Shown piece by piece: positions 40,736 through 50,231 of a DNA stretch of 64,000 nt. Location of the stretch: assembly GCF_017161265.1 (NCBI RefSeq), contig NZ_CP031393.1, positions 186,001 to 250,000 of the forward strand, in the 5' to 3' direction. The notes below the pieces were generated by a model. That model was not told where the DNA came from. It worked only from the letters and a program-made list of their open reading frames with translations, and made no database searches. Position numbers and translations under genes: made by a program. This DNA comes from Treponema medium. Its GTDB lineage: Bacteria; Spirochaetota; Spirochaetia; Treponematales; Treponemataceae. Every line of letters begins with the position of its first letter. The first letter of the stretch is position 1.

Positions 40736-42592
40736 TTATTTTCCTCCTATGCCTTTCGTAACGCTTGCGCCTGTCAATTTATTCACCACCCAGTTGATAA
40801 GCAGCACGATAATGACAATCAATAAGTTTAACGCATTGCCGTACTGAGAATATCCTTTTTCGTTGTAATACATCAGCAGGGTTGTTGTAATGAAATTGCT
40901 ATCCACAATCAAAAGCACGAACAAAGACAGTTCGCGCATACACGAGATAAACGGCAAAAGATATCCCGACAAGAAACTCGGTTTTTGAATCGGAAAGATA
41001 ATTTTCAGCATCCGTTTCCACCACGGCGTATTGGTTAAAATTGTGGCTTCTTCTATTTCACCTGACAGCTGCAGCATCGCGCCTGTAGCGGACTTCGTTG
41101 CAAAAGGCATATATTTAATAGCACCGACTAACACGAGCAGAAAAAACGACCCGTATAAAAACGACCAGTTAACCGACAGGGCAAGGTACGCCATACCGAA
41201 CGCCATCGAAGGAATAAGATACGGAATAAACGCGAGTGTGCTCACGATTTTTGATAGCTTGGAATGCCGTTTGTTTACAACCGCATAGCCGACCAACAGT
41301 CCGCACGTACCGGCAATCAGTGCGCAGGCAAGTGAGAGCAGTAAGCTATGCCACAGCGCACTCCATACATGCGCATTGACCAAAATACCGCCTTCCCAGT
41401 TATAGTATTGCGCTTGCAGAGCTTGCGAATTGGGATCACCGATCCAGAAATTAAACGACATATTGCCGAGTGTATAATTACCGGCGCTTTTCAGTACCGA
41501 TTCCAGTGCAAAGGTGATCATCGGCAGAATGGAGATAGCGAAGACGATAAGAAGACCTGCTGCTGCAAGCGGCCGCCGCGCTGCTTTCAAATTGATGAAT
41601 GATACTTGCGAACTCTTGCCGGTTACCGTTGTGTATGACTTTCGTTTTCCGGTAAACAGGTTGTTGATGCCCAGTACGAATAACCCTAATACTACCAGCA
41701 CGATACCGACGGCATAGCCTTGCGCCGGATATGCCTGATTAAAATAGGTCATCGAGGTAGTTAACGTCATAAAGCCGATAGGAGTACCGAGAAAAACGGG
41801 TACGGCATACACGCTTACGGAACTGGCGAACACCAGCAAAAACGTATTCATCATCGCGGGCGCTACAATCGGTAAGGTAATCTTTGTAAGGATTCTCCAG
41901 CGCGGCGTTTTTAGAATGGTTGCCGCTTCTTCAAGGTTGGCATCCATGTTTTTCAGAATACCGCCGATCAAAATATAGGCAAACGGCGCATAGTGAATAC
42001 CGAGCGTCATCCCAATAGGGAACCGTCCGTAGACAAACCACTCCGGCGCATAGATATGGAACAACGAAGCGATAATGCCATTGGCACTGCATCCGTGCAC
42101 CGTTACATTAGCAAACATATTGTGCCAAAAAAGCGCAATCGTCCACGACGGCATAATGTACGGAAATAAAAGCAACGCCGATATCGGTTTTTTCAGCGGG
42201 ATATTCGTCCGGTTGATAAACCATGCAAATACTCCGCCGATAACAATCGCAACTGCGGACGCAATCAACGCCATGGAGATTGAGTTAAACAGCGGAACGT
42301 AAAAGTAATTTTTACTGTAGTTATACTCCGACGTGAGTAAAAGCGATTTCCATCCGCTGAGCGATATGCTTCCCGCCGGCTCTCCATGAAATAAAGCCTC
42401 TCGTAAATGTACGGTAAAACTTTCGATAATCATCGAAATGAGCGGGAAGATAGTCGTTACACCGAGTAAAATGAGCGCAACGGTAAGAATGATATTTGAG
42501 GGCTGAGAGAAAAACGCTTTTAACTTGTTGCCGGCCCTCTTCACGGTAAGTGTCATAGGTTTCATATATATACAAGATACAAACCGAATCAA
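40736..42592 (-). CDS. ABC transporter permease with two fused membrane domains (AfuB/FbpB type)
   Basis: 618 residues containing two BPD-transp-1 units in tandem. Each has about six helices and an EAA loop (EEAATILKTPRWRILTKITLP near residue 220 and EEATILTNTPWWKRMLKIIFP near 540). Fused permeases of this type serve ferric iron (FbpB), sugar phosphate (AfuB) and thiamine importers. The TTG start at 42592 overlaps the stop of the upstream stub (TTGA) with GAAGGG 6 nt before. An ATG at 42565 is possible but has no ribosome binding site. The binding protein normally encoded upstream is broken. Confidence 0.9.
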   Translation of the reverse strand: MIRFVSCIYMKPMTLTVKRAGNKLKAFFSQPSNIILTVALILLGVTTIFPLISMIIESFTVHLREALFHGEPAGSISLSGWKSLLLTSEYNYSKNYFYVPLFNSISMALIASAVAIVIGGVFAWFINRTNIPLKKPISALLLFPYIMPSWTIALFWHNMFANVTVHGCSANGIIASLFHIYAPEWFVYGRFPIGMTLGIHYAPFAYILIGGILKNMDANLEEAATILKTPRWRILTKITLPIVAPAMMNTFLLVFASSVSVYAVPVFLGTPIGFMTLTTSMTYFNQAYPAQGYAVGIVLVVLGLFVLGINNLFTGKRKSYTTVTGKSSQVSFINLKAARRPLAAAGLLIVFAISILPMITFALESVLKSAGNYTLGNMSFNFWIGDPNSQALQAQYYNWEGGILVNAHVWSALWHSLLLSLACALIAGTCGLLVGYAVVNKRHSKLSKIVSTLAFIPYLIPSMAFGMAYLALSVNWSFLYGSFFLLVLVGAIKYMPFATKSATGAMLQLSGEIEEATILTNTPWWKRMLKIIFPIQKPSFLSGYLLPFISCMRELSLFVLLIVDSNFITTTLLMYYNEKGYSQYGNALNLLIVIIVLLINWVVNKLTGASVTKGIGGK

Positions 42593-42819
42593 TTATACCC
42601 TTCAAGAAGTTTGACAATCGATGCCCAATCGGATTTTATATCGGCATAATTTTCCAGTACAAATCCGTCGAGTAACGAATCTATGTCCTGTTGTACCGTG
42701 TTATTTGTAGAATATACCCCATTCCCTTCCTGATAGGTTGCAATGCCTTCTGCGGTTGACAGATAGTTAATAAAGAGCATCGCCGTATACGGACGGTCGG
42801 TTGATTTTTGCAATCTGTG
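42589..42819 (-). pseudogene. C-terminal stub of an ABC solute-binding protein
   Basis: A frame reads RPYTAMLFINYLSTAEGIAT, then a stretch ending WASIVKLLEGYN and a stop that overlaps the permease start. This is the look of the C-terminal lobe of an FbpA/AfuA-type binding protein (about 70 of some 330 residues). Upstream the homology stops; there is no signal peptide and no cysteine anchor. A 43-residue further open frame (to 42858) is unrelated. It is read as a deletion remnant. Confidence 0.6.
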
Positions 42820-42970
42820 TATAAAATTTATAAAATATGAAAGGAGATGGTTTTTCAATACTCTTGTGGCTTATCTTGCTGCCTTAAACTATTTGCGGCG
42901 GGGCTTCGGGAGGCTGGTAGAAAGCCTCGTGTTTTACGGCGCGATACATCGGAGATGCTTCTTCACGAAT

Positions 42971-43005
42971 AAAAAAAGGCGCCGCAAAACTTTTACAGCG
43001 CCTTT
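42971..43005 (-). terminator. Terminator in the gap after nifJ
   Basis: AAAGGCGC (42975-42982) pairs with GCGCCTTT (42998-43005), and on the minus strand the stem is followed by a run of seven T. Two further hairpins lie closer to nifJ (43013-43046 with AAGCCGCTTG arms, 43071-43102 with ACCTCTAAC arms). The rest of the 42820-43122 gap shows no gene. Confidence 0.7.
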
Positions 43006-43122
43006 CATAACAAAGCCGCTTGTCTCCAACCGGAAGCAAGCGGCTTGTTTTTATCGTTACATCACTGAATACCTCTAACAATCTCGTTTGATCGTTAGAG
43101 GTTTTCTCTATTCAGTATCCGC

Positions 43123-46100
43123 TTAGAACGGGCGATCGGCCAGATACTTATACTCCTGCCAGCGCCGCTTTGCCTTCGCAACCGCTTTATCAAGCAGCAT
43201 TTGAGCACGTTCGGGGTTTGCATTCTTTAACGACTTGAAGCGTACTTCTTTGTACATAAAGTCTGCAAGGTTAAAGTCCGGCTCTTTGCTGTCAAGCTGG
43301 AAGGGGTTCTTGCCTTGATCCGTTAAGCGCGGGTCGTAGCGGTACAACGGCCACAGACCGCAGGTAACAGCCTCTTTCTGGTTCGACATACCCTTCGTCA
43401 TGTTGATACCGTGGTTGATACAATGGCTATATGCGATGATGATCGAAGGCCCGTCATAGCTTTCAGCTTCACGGAACGCCTTGATAACCTGCGACATATT
43501 TGCACCCATGGAAACCTGCGCAACATACACATAGCCGTAGCTCATCGCCATCATACCGAGGTCTTTTTTGCTGGTCTCCTTACCGGATGCGGCGAATTTT
43601 GCGATAGCGCCGATCTGCGTTGCCTTTGACATCTGACCGCCGGTGTTGGAATACACTTCCGTGTCGAGTACCAGTACGTTGATGTTTCTACCGGAAGCAA
43701 GCACGTGATCCAAGCCGCCGTAACCGATATCATACGCCCAGCCGTCACCGCCGAGTATCCATACGGAACGCTTAACAAAGTGATCGGTCAAGGACAACAG
43801 TTCTTTTGCGAGCGGGTCGGAAGATTTTTCCAATTCTTTTTTCAGCTCATCGACAAAGACGCGCTGCTCGTCGATTGCCGCATCATCAGCCTGCGTATTG
43901 CTCAGTACCTTATCGATAGCGGCAACGGCAACACCCTTCTCTTTGAGTTTTCCGGCAACTTCGCGCGCGTATTCCGCAAGCTTATCGCTGGTTAAGCGCA
44001 TACCGTAACCGAATTCGGCAGCATCTTCAAAGAGGGAGTTCGACCATACCGGCCCTCGTCCGTCCGCGCGTTTTGCATACGGAGTTGTAGGGAGGTTACC
44101 GCCGTAAATGGAAGAACAACCGGTTGCGTTTGCAATAACGGCACGATCACCGAAAAGTCGCGACAGAACACCGATATAGGGAGTTTCACCGCAACCTGCA
44201 CAAGCGCCGGAGAACTCGAAGAGCGGGCGGCGCATACCGATACCTTTCGGCTGGCTCAAGTTGACCTTGCGCGTATCGGGGTCGGAAAGGCTCATAAAGA
44301 ACTTCCAATTTTCCGATTCAACAGCACGGTGCTCGACAAAGCCTTCCATATTAATCGCTCTAATCGCCGGATTTTCCTTAGACTTTGCAGGACACTGCTC
44401 CACACAGATACCGCATCCCGTACAATCTTCGGGAGAAACCTGAATGGTAAAGAGGGAATTATCGAATTCCTTGCCCTTATACGGTATAGAACGGAATGCG
44501 GAAGGCGCATGGTCGATATTGGATTTGTCGTAGACCTTCATTCTGATAGCAGCATGAGGACACACAACGGTACACTGACCGCACTGAATACAGAGTTCGC
44601 TCTTCCAAATCGGGATATGCTCTGCAATCGCACGTTTTTCATACTGAGTAGTTGCAGTCGGGAAGGTACCGTCTGCCGGAATTTCACTTACCTTTACCTC
44701 ATCGCCTTCGTTGATAGCGATTTTACCCAATACCTTGCGGACAAACTCCGGCGCATCGGCACTCATTGCAGCATGGCGTGAAAGTTTACTGGTTGCCTCT
44801 TTGGGGTAGGTAACCTGTTCAACACCTTCAAGCGCCATATCGATGGTTTTGATGTTCTTCTGAACGATTTCCGGCCCTTTCTTGCCGTAGGATTTTTCGA
44901 TAAATTTCTTAATCAGCGCTACCGCTTCGTCCTCCGGCAGAATACCGAAAATCTTAAAGAATGCGGTCTGCATAACGACGTTGATACGGTTGCCCATACC
45001 CGCTTTTTCCGCAATCTTGACACCGTCGATAACGTAGAACTTCGCTTCTTTCGCGATAAGGTCTTTCTGCACTTCTATCGGCAGATGCTCCCATACTTCA
45101 TCCTTATTCCAGTGACTGTTTAACAGGAAAGTACCACCTTTTTTAAGGCTCTTGAGCATATCGTACGTTTCAAGGAAGGTGAATTTATGGCACGCAATAA
45201 AGTCCGCCTGTCCGACAAGGTAGGGTTTGCGAATCTTTTTCTTTCCGAAGCGCAGGTGCGATGTGGTAATCGATCCGGACTTCTTGGAATCATACACAAA
45301 ATAGGCTTGTGCGTTGTTGTCGGTCGCTTCACCGATAATTTTGATGGAGTTCTTGTTGGCGCCGACCGTACCGTCCGAGCCGAGTCCGTAGAACATAGCC
45401 TGATGCATACCGGAATCGTCAACATGGAAGTGATGGTCGTAGGCAAGGCTTACATGCGTTACGTCGTCTTCGATACCGACGGCAAAGTTGCTCTTCTTTT
45501 CTCCTTCCATATTATCGAATACGGCTTTCACCATTGCCGGGGTGAATTCTTTTGAACCCATACCGTAGCGGCCGCCGAGGATAACGGGATAGTGAGTAAA
45601 GGGGCATTTCTTTGCAGCCTGCATTTCGCCGATTGCAGTGCGTACATCTTCATAGAGCGCTTCACCGAGCGAACCGGGTTCTTTCGAGCGGTCGAGTACG
45701 GTGATATTCTGTACGGAAGCGGGCAATGCTTTTACAAAGGCTTCCGCGCTGAAGGGGCGGTATAAGCGTACTTTGAGTAAGCCGTACTTTTTACCTTGGC
45801 TATTCAGATAGTCTACGGTTTCTTCTACCGTATCAGCGCCGGAACCCATCAAAATGATGACCGATTCCGCATTGGGATCGCCGTAATAGTCGAATAAGTG
45901 ATAAGCGCGTCCGGTTAAGGTCGCGTATTTATCCATAACCCGCTGAACGATTTCGGGGGTTGCCAGATAGTATTTATTAACCGCTTCGCGCGCTTGGAAG
46001 TATACGTCGGGGTTCTGAGCGGTTCCGCGAATCATCGGTTTTTCCGGCGTTAAGCCGCGGAGACGGTGTGCGCGTACCAGATCGTCATTGACCATCTGAC

Positions 46101-46677
46101 GCATCACATCCTGCGAAACTTCTTCAATCTTCTGAATTTCGTGAGAGGTTCTAAAGCCGTCGAAGAAGTGGAGAAACGGAACGCGCGCTTCGAGCGTCGC
46201 AGTATGAGCGATAATCGCGAGATCCATAACTTCCTGTACGGAGTTTGAAGCCAGCATTGCCCAACCGGTTTGGCGGCATGCCATAACGTCCTGATGGTCA
46301 CCGAAGATGGAGAGTGCGCTAGTTGCCAGAGCACGGGCTGCAACGTGGAATACCGTGCTGGTAAGCTCACCGGCAATTTTGTACATATTGGGGATCATCA
46401 GTAAGAGACCCTGTGATGCGGTAAAGGTTGAAGAGAGCGCTCCCGTGGTTAATGCACCGTGAACAGCTCCGGAAGCTCCTCCTTCGGATTGCAATTCGAC
46501 AACTTGCGGCACGGTTCCCCAGATATTAGTCTTTCCATGGGCGGAATACTCATCGGCAACTTCCCCCATCGGGCTTGACGGCGTGATAGGATAAATTGCG
46601 ATAACTTCGCTGAGCGCATGCGCAACGTGACCGGCGGCAGTATTACCGTCAATCATTACGAGTTTTTTTTCAGGCAT
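43123..46677 (-). CDS. nifJ: Pyruvate:ferredoxin (flavodoxin) oxidoreductase, single chain
   Basis: 1184 residues, the normal length of homodimeric PFOR. It converts pyruvate and CoA to acetyl-CoA, CO2 and reduced ferredoxin in anaerobes. Domains in order: N-terminal pyruvate-binding domain (YPITPSSPMGEVADEYSA), domain II (GRYGMGSKEFTPAMVKAVFDN), the two-cluster ferredoxin segment (CIQCGQCTVVCPHAA and CTGCGICVEQCPAKS), and the C-terminal TPP-binding domain with CAGCGETPY, ANATGCSSIYGG and GGDGWAYDIGYGGLDH. GAAGGA precedes the ATG. It is monocistronic and ends in a series of hairpins. It marks the organism as a fermenting anaerobe. Confidence 0.97.
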   Translation of the reverse strand: MPEKKLVMIDGNTAAGHVAHALSEVIAIYPITPSSPMGEVADEYSAHGKTNIWGTVPQVVELQSEGGASGAVHGALTTGALSSTFTASQGLLLMIPNMYKIAGELTSTVFHVAARALATSALSIFGDHQDVMACRQTGWAMLASNSVQEVMDLAIIAHTATLEARVPFLHFFDGFRTSHEIQKIEEVSQDVMRQMVNDDLVRAHRLRGLTPEKPMIRGTAQNPDVYFQAREAVNKYYLATPEIVQRVMDKYATLTGRAYHLFDYYGDPNAESVIILMGSGADTVEETVDYLNSQGKKYGLLKVRLYRPFSAEAFVKALPASVQNITVLDRSKEPGSLGEALYEDVRTAIGEMQAAKKCPFTHYPVILGGRYGMGSKEFTPAMVKAVFDNMEGEKKSNFAVGIEDDVTHVSLAYDHHFHVDDSGMHQAMFYGLGSDGTVGANKNSIKIIGEATDNNAQAYFVYDSKKSGSITTSHLRFGKKKIRKPYLVGQADFIACHKFTFLETYDMLKSLKKGGTFLLNSHWNKDEVWEHLPIEVQKDLIAKEAKFYVIDGVKIAEKAGMGNRINVVMQTAFFKIFGILPEDEAVALIKKFIEKSYGKKGPEIVQKNIKTIDMALEGVEQVTYPKEATSKLSRHAAMSADAPEFVRKVLGKIAINEGDEVKVSEIPADGTFPTATTQYEKRAIAEHIPIWKSELCIQCGQCTVVCPHAAIRMKVYDKSNIDHAPSAFRSIPYKGKEFDNSLFTIQVSPEDCTGCGICVEQCPAKSKENPAIRAINMEGFVEHRAVESENWKFFMSLSDPDTRKVNLSQPKGIGMRRPLFEFSGACAGCGETPYIGVLSRLFGDRAVIANATGCSSIYGGNLPTTPYAKRADGRGPVWSNSLFEDAAEFGYGMRLTSDKLAEYAREVAGKLKEKGVAVAAIDKVLSNTQADDAAIDEQRVFVDELKKELEKSSDPLAKELLSLTDHFVKRSVWILGGDGWAYDIGYGGLDHVLASGRNINVLVLDTEVYSNTGGQMSKATQIGAIAKFAASGKETSKKDLGMMAMSYGYVYVAQVSMGANMSQVIKAFREAESYDGPSIIIAYSHCINHGINMTKGMSNQKEAVTCGLWPLYRYDPRLTDQGKNPFQLDSKEPDFNLADFMYKEVRFKSLKNANPERAQMLLDKAVAKAKRRWQEYKYLADRPF

Positions 46678-46885
46678 AGTATCGTCCTTCTAAAGTATGG
46701 TGTGAATAGGTGTGTATACTATATTATTCAATATAATATATCCGATTTGCAAACAGCATAGTCTTTTAATGCAAAAAGTGCAAGACTTGGATGATAGTTT
46801 CTTTTTGCCGTTTAAATGCATTTTGAACAGAGTTTTATCAAGGTAAAAATCTTTTAATCCGCTATTCATAACGACGCCTGTGTGC

Positions 46886-46891
46886 TATACT
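46886..46891 (+). promoter_or_regulatory. Extended -10 box of the helicase gene
   Basis: TGCTATACT (TGn extension at 46883) lies 9 nt before the ATG at 46901. No Shine-Dalgarno follows. Confidence 0.5.
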
Positions 46892-46900
46892 TATCGGCAA

Positions 46901-48688
46901 ATGAATTTTTCTAATTGTAATCTTGATTCCACTCTTTTACAGGGGCTTGAAGAAGCCGGTTATATTGAATGCACTCCGGTTCAAGAGCAGGTGTTTTCCG
47001 CAGGAATGGACGGTTCCGATCTTTATGTACAATCCCAAACAGGTACGGGAAAAACAGCTGCCTATCTGGTAACGCTGATGCAGCGGATGCTTGCTGCAGG
47101 AACCGAAGACCGCCGCCCCGCTTTGATTCTTGTTCCCACACGGGAACTTGCCGTACAGGTCGAAGAAGAAGCGCTTAAATTAGGTAAACATACGGGGATC
47201 CGTGCCGCGAGCTTTTACGGCGGCGTCGGGTATCAGCAGCAGGAAGAAGCGCTTAAAAACGGAGTAGACCTTATCATCGGTACCCCCGGCCGCGTTATCG
47301 ATCTTGAAAAATCAAAAACCATGAAGCTGAAAAATGTCGGTTTTTTAGTCGTTGACGAAGCAGACCGTATGTTTGATATGGGCTTTTATCCTGATCTGCG
47401 CAGCCTCCTTTCGGTATTGTCCAAGGCGGAAGAGCGGCAAACGATGCTGTTCAGCGCGACCTTAAATACGTGGGTAAAAAACCTTGCGTGGGAATACACC
47501 ATCGATGCAAAAGAAATCACCATCGATGCGGATAATGTGACGGTTGATGAAATCAACCAGAAGCTGTTCCACGTGGCTGCGGAGCAAAAGATGTCCCTGC
47601 TACTCGGTATCTTGCGTAACGAAAAACCGGAGAATGCCATCATCTTCTGCAATACCAAAAAGACAACGGAGATTGTTGCAAAGCGGCTGCGCATTAACGG
47701 CTATGCAACGGAATTCCTCATCGGCGATTTACCTCAGCCGAAGCGGCTGCATATTATCGATTCGTTTAAGGCGGGTAAACTCAGCTGTTTGGTTGCAACC
47801 GATGTCGCGGCGCGGGGAATCGACATCAACGACCTCGCAATGGTTATCAACTATGACCTTCCGAATGAGGCGGAGAACTACGTGCACCGAATCGGCAGAA
47901 CGGCGCGGGCAGGAAAGACCGGCGCTGCGTACAGCCTCTGCTCGGAACAGGACGTGTACAACCTTCCCGATATCGAAAAATATATAGAAGCAAAGATACC
48001 GGTTGTTATCCCCGGCGAAGAGGATTTTGAAAAAGACCGCAGCGCCGATCAGTATATACGGCTTGACCGCGATTCCTTTGACGAAGAACGATCCGGCGGA
48101 CGGTTCGGACGCAAGCCGCGCCCCGGTGAAAAATCGAGGCGGGATGAGAGAGACTCCCGACGCGGCGCTAAAACAGCGAAACCTACGTCCCGGCTTGCCG
48201 ATTCAAAGCGTAAAAAGAAAGGTGCGCAGGGAGAAGACAAAACCGATAGAAAATCTGCCGACTCACTCGGCGGCTTGAGCTTTGAAGAGCGGATGGCATA
48301 CTACAAAAAACAGTACGGAAAAAAACTTGCCACACAGGAGAGCGCCGCCCTTGCGGATACCAACGAGGGTACGGAAAGCGCCAAAGAAAGCCGCAATGCT
48401 CAGCCCACTGCCGACAAGAAAGGAAAGACGGGAGCAACCGCAAACCGCACTAAAAACCGGCAGGGGCAGCCTGAGAAAAAGCGGCGCAAGGGTGATAAAT
48501 ACGTTCCGTCCCAAACGGGCGATACACGGCAGGGTTCAAAGCAAAAAAGACGGCAGAACCAAGACCGAATGCCGGAACAGCGGAGCCGAACCGGAAAGGC
48601 GCCGGTACAGTCTTCGGCACACACTCAGTCCGTAAAACAAAAAACGGGCATATTCGGTATGCTGAAAAAACTGTTTACCGGAAAGTAA
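46901..48688 (+). CDS. DEAD-box ATP-dependent RNA helicase with long basic tail
   Basis: 595 residues. The helicase core (1-375) shows the Q motif (CTPVQEQVF), motif I SQTGTGKT, PTRELAVQ, TPGR, motif II VVDEADRMFDMGF, motif III SATL, and the C-terminal motifs NTKKTTEIV, ATDVAARGIDI and HRIGRTARAGK. After about residue 385 comes a tail of some 210 residues rich in Arg, Lys, Gly and Gln, probably for RNA binding. It contains SLGGLSFEERMAYYKKQYGK, a helix resembling those in RhlE-like tails. It likely acts in ribosome assembly or RNA decay. The start at 46901 follows an extended -10 box by 9 nt and lacks a ribosome binding site. pepT follows after 14 bp. Confidence 0.93.
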   Translation: MNFSNCNLDSTLLQGLEEAGYIECTPVQEQVFSAGMDGSDLYVQSQTGTGKTAAYLVTLMQRMLAAGTEDRRPALILVPTRELAVQVEEEALKLGKHTGIRAASFYGGVGYQQQEEALKNGVDLIIGTPGRVIDLEKSKTMKLKNVGFLVVDEADRMFDMGFYPDLRSLLSVLSKAEERQTMLFSATLNTWVKNLAWEYTIDAKEITIDADNVTVDEINQKLFHVAAEQKMSLLLGILRNEKPENAIIFCNTKKTTEIVAKRLRINGYATEFLIGDLPQPKRLHIIDSFKAGKLSCLVATDVAARGIDINDLAMVINYDLPNEAENYVHRIGRTARAGKTGAAYSLCSEQDVYNLPDIEKYIEAKIPVVIPGEEDFEKDRSADQYIRLDRDSFDEERSGGRFGRKPRPGEKSRRDERDSRRGAKTAKPTSRLADSKRKKKGAQGEDKTDRKSADSLGGLSFEERMAYYKKQYGKKLATQESAALADTNEGTESAKESRNAQPTADKKGKTGATANRTKNRQGQPEKKRRKGDKYVPSQTGDTRQGSKQKRRQNQDRMPEQRSRTGKAPVQSSAHTQSVKQKTGIFGMLKKLFTGK

Positions 48689-48702
48689 GGAGGGATGATA
48701 AA

Positions 48703-49911
48703 ATGGATGCAGTAAAACGCTTTTTTAAATACATTGCAGTCGATACCAAATCGAATGAAGATAATCCCGAATGCCCCAGCACAAAGGGACAGCTTGAGCT
48801 TGGAAAGATGTTGGTGCAGGAATTGCACGAGCTGGGCGTAGCCGATGCCGAACAGGATGCGCACGGATATGTCTACGGAACAATCCCTGCCAACACCGAT
48901 AAAAAAGCGCCGGTTATCGGATTTATTGCACACATGGATACCGCGCCCGACTTGGACGGAAAATGTGTCAATCCGCAGATTGTGCACTATAAAGGCGGCG
49001 ATATTAAACTAAACGAAACCTATTCGCTGACGGTACAGGAATTTCCGTTCCTCAACAAGCTTATCGGCGAAGACATTATCACCACTGACGGCACCACGCT
49101 TTTGGGTGCGGATGATAAATCGGGCATCACCATCATTATGGGAATGGTTGAATATCTCCGCGACAACCCGCAGGTGCAGCACGGTACGATTAAAATCGGC
49201 TTTACCCCCGATGAAGAAATCGGCAGAGGTGCAGATCTTTTCGACGTAAAAAAATTCGGTGCGGATTTTGCGTATACCATCGACGGCGGAGAAATCGGCG
49301 AGCTGGAGTACGAGAACTTTAACGCCGCAAGCGCTAAAATCGAAATTCAGGGGAAAAACGTCCATCCGGGCACGGCAAAAAACATCATGATCAATTCGCT
49401 GCGGGTTGCGGGCGAGTTGGACGCTATGCTGCCGGTGGAACAAAAGCCCGAATATACGGAAGGGTACGAAGGCTTCTTTTTGCTTACTCACCTTAACGGC
49501 GCAGTGGATCACACCTCCATGTCGTACATCATCCGCGACCATTCTACCGACAAATTCGAGCAAAAGAAAACGCTGCTGCGAAATGCCGTTGCTTTTTTGA
49601 ATACAAAATACGGAGCCATCATCACGCTTTCCATTACAGACAGCTACTATAATATGCGCGGACAAATTGAACCGCATATCGAAATTATCGACCTTGCGAA
49701 GAAGTCTATGGAAGATATCGGTATTAAACCGATTATTCATCCTATCCGCGGAGGAACGGACGGCGCTCGACTCTCGTTTATGGGGCTCCCCTGCCCTAAC
49801 ATCTTTGCCGGTGGCTTTAACTTCCACGGCCGTTTTGAGTGCATCCCCGTAAGCTCCATCTATAAAGGAATCGATTTACTCATCCGTATTATCGAAAATG
49901 CCGTAAGTTAG
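48703..49911 (+). CDS. pepT: Peptidase T (tripeptidase)
   Basis: 402-residue zinc aminotripeptidase of the M20 family. Zinc ligands and catalytic residues are visible: FIAHMDTAPD (His and the Asp after it), LGADDKSGI (bridging Asp), GFTPDEEIGRGA (Glu pair), TIDGGEIGELEYENFN, and the terminal zinc His in the NFHGRFECIP segment. The lid/dimerisation domain has KNVHPGTAKN. It cuts N-terminal residues from tripeptides in the cytoplasm, suited to a peptide-fermenting organism. GGAGG lies 9 nt before the ATG, and the helicase gene ends 14 bp upstream. Confidence 0.96.
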   Translation: MDAVKRFFKYIAVDTKSNEDNPECPSTKGQLELGKMLVQELHELGVADAEQDAHGYVYGTIPANTDKKAPVIGFIAHMDTAPDLDGKCVNPQIVHYKGGDIKLNETYSLTVQEFPFLNKLIGEDIITTDGTTLLGADDKSGITIIMGMVEYLRDNPQVQHGTIKIGFTPDEEIGRGADLFDVKKFGADFAYTIDGGEIGELEYENFNAASAKIEIQGKNVHPGTAKNIMINSLRVAGELDAMLPVEQKPEYTEGYEGFFLLTHLNGAVDHTSMSYIIRDHSTDKFEQKKTLLRNAVAFLNTKYGAIITLSITDSYYNMRGQIEPHIEIIDLAKKSMEDIGIKPIIHPIRGGTDGARLSFMGLPCPNIFAGGFNFHGRFECIPVSSIYKGIDLLIRIIENAVS

Positions 49912-50231
49912 GATACGCTTTTTCTTGTACTTCATAATACTGCAGACTGTGCTTTGATTCCAGCAGTGAAAAATCATCCAACCGATGAGTTTGCCATCCG
50001 GCAAACTCACCGGTTAACGAGGCAACCCTATTTGGTTGCCGAAGTTATACCTAGGTTAAGGAACGGCTTTGTGTAATTTACCTTTAATCGATATTATGAT
50101 AGTATCCGGCTAAGATGGATGGAGCAGTGTAAGTGTCGCGTTAGTAAATCTCATCGCGACCTGTAAAACAGGAACTGTGGATACAGTACCTACTCTACTG
50201 AGCTTAATATGAAAAGAAGGAGGTTTCTCCT
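49912..50231 (+). promoter_or_regulatory. Structured intergenic region and leader of the beta-helix lipoprotein
   Basis: Hairpins occur at 49986-50007 (GAGTTTGCC with GGCAAACTC), 50030-50050 (GGCAACC with GGTTGCC), around 50132-50164 (GTCGCG with CGCGAC) and 50160-50172 (CCTGT with ACAGG). The last is at 50218-50231, where AGGAG pairs with CTCCT around a GTTT loop, burying the Shine-Dalgarno one base before the ATG at 50232. No coding frame is visible. Confidence 0.55.

Noticed and set aside
42884-43081. Minus-strand 65-codon frame in the gap after nifJ
   Set aside because: It is made of three terminator-like hairpins and matches nothing.
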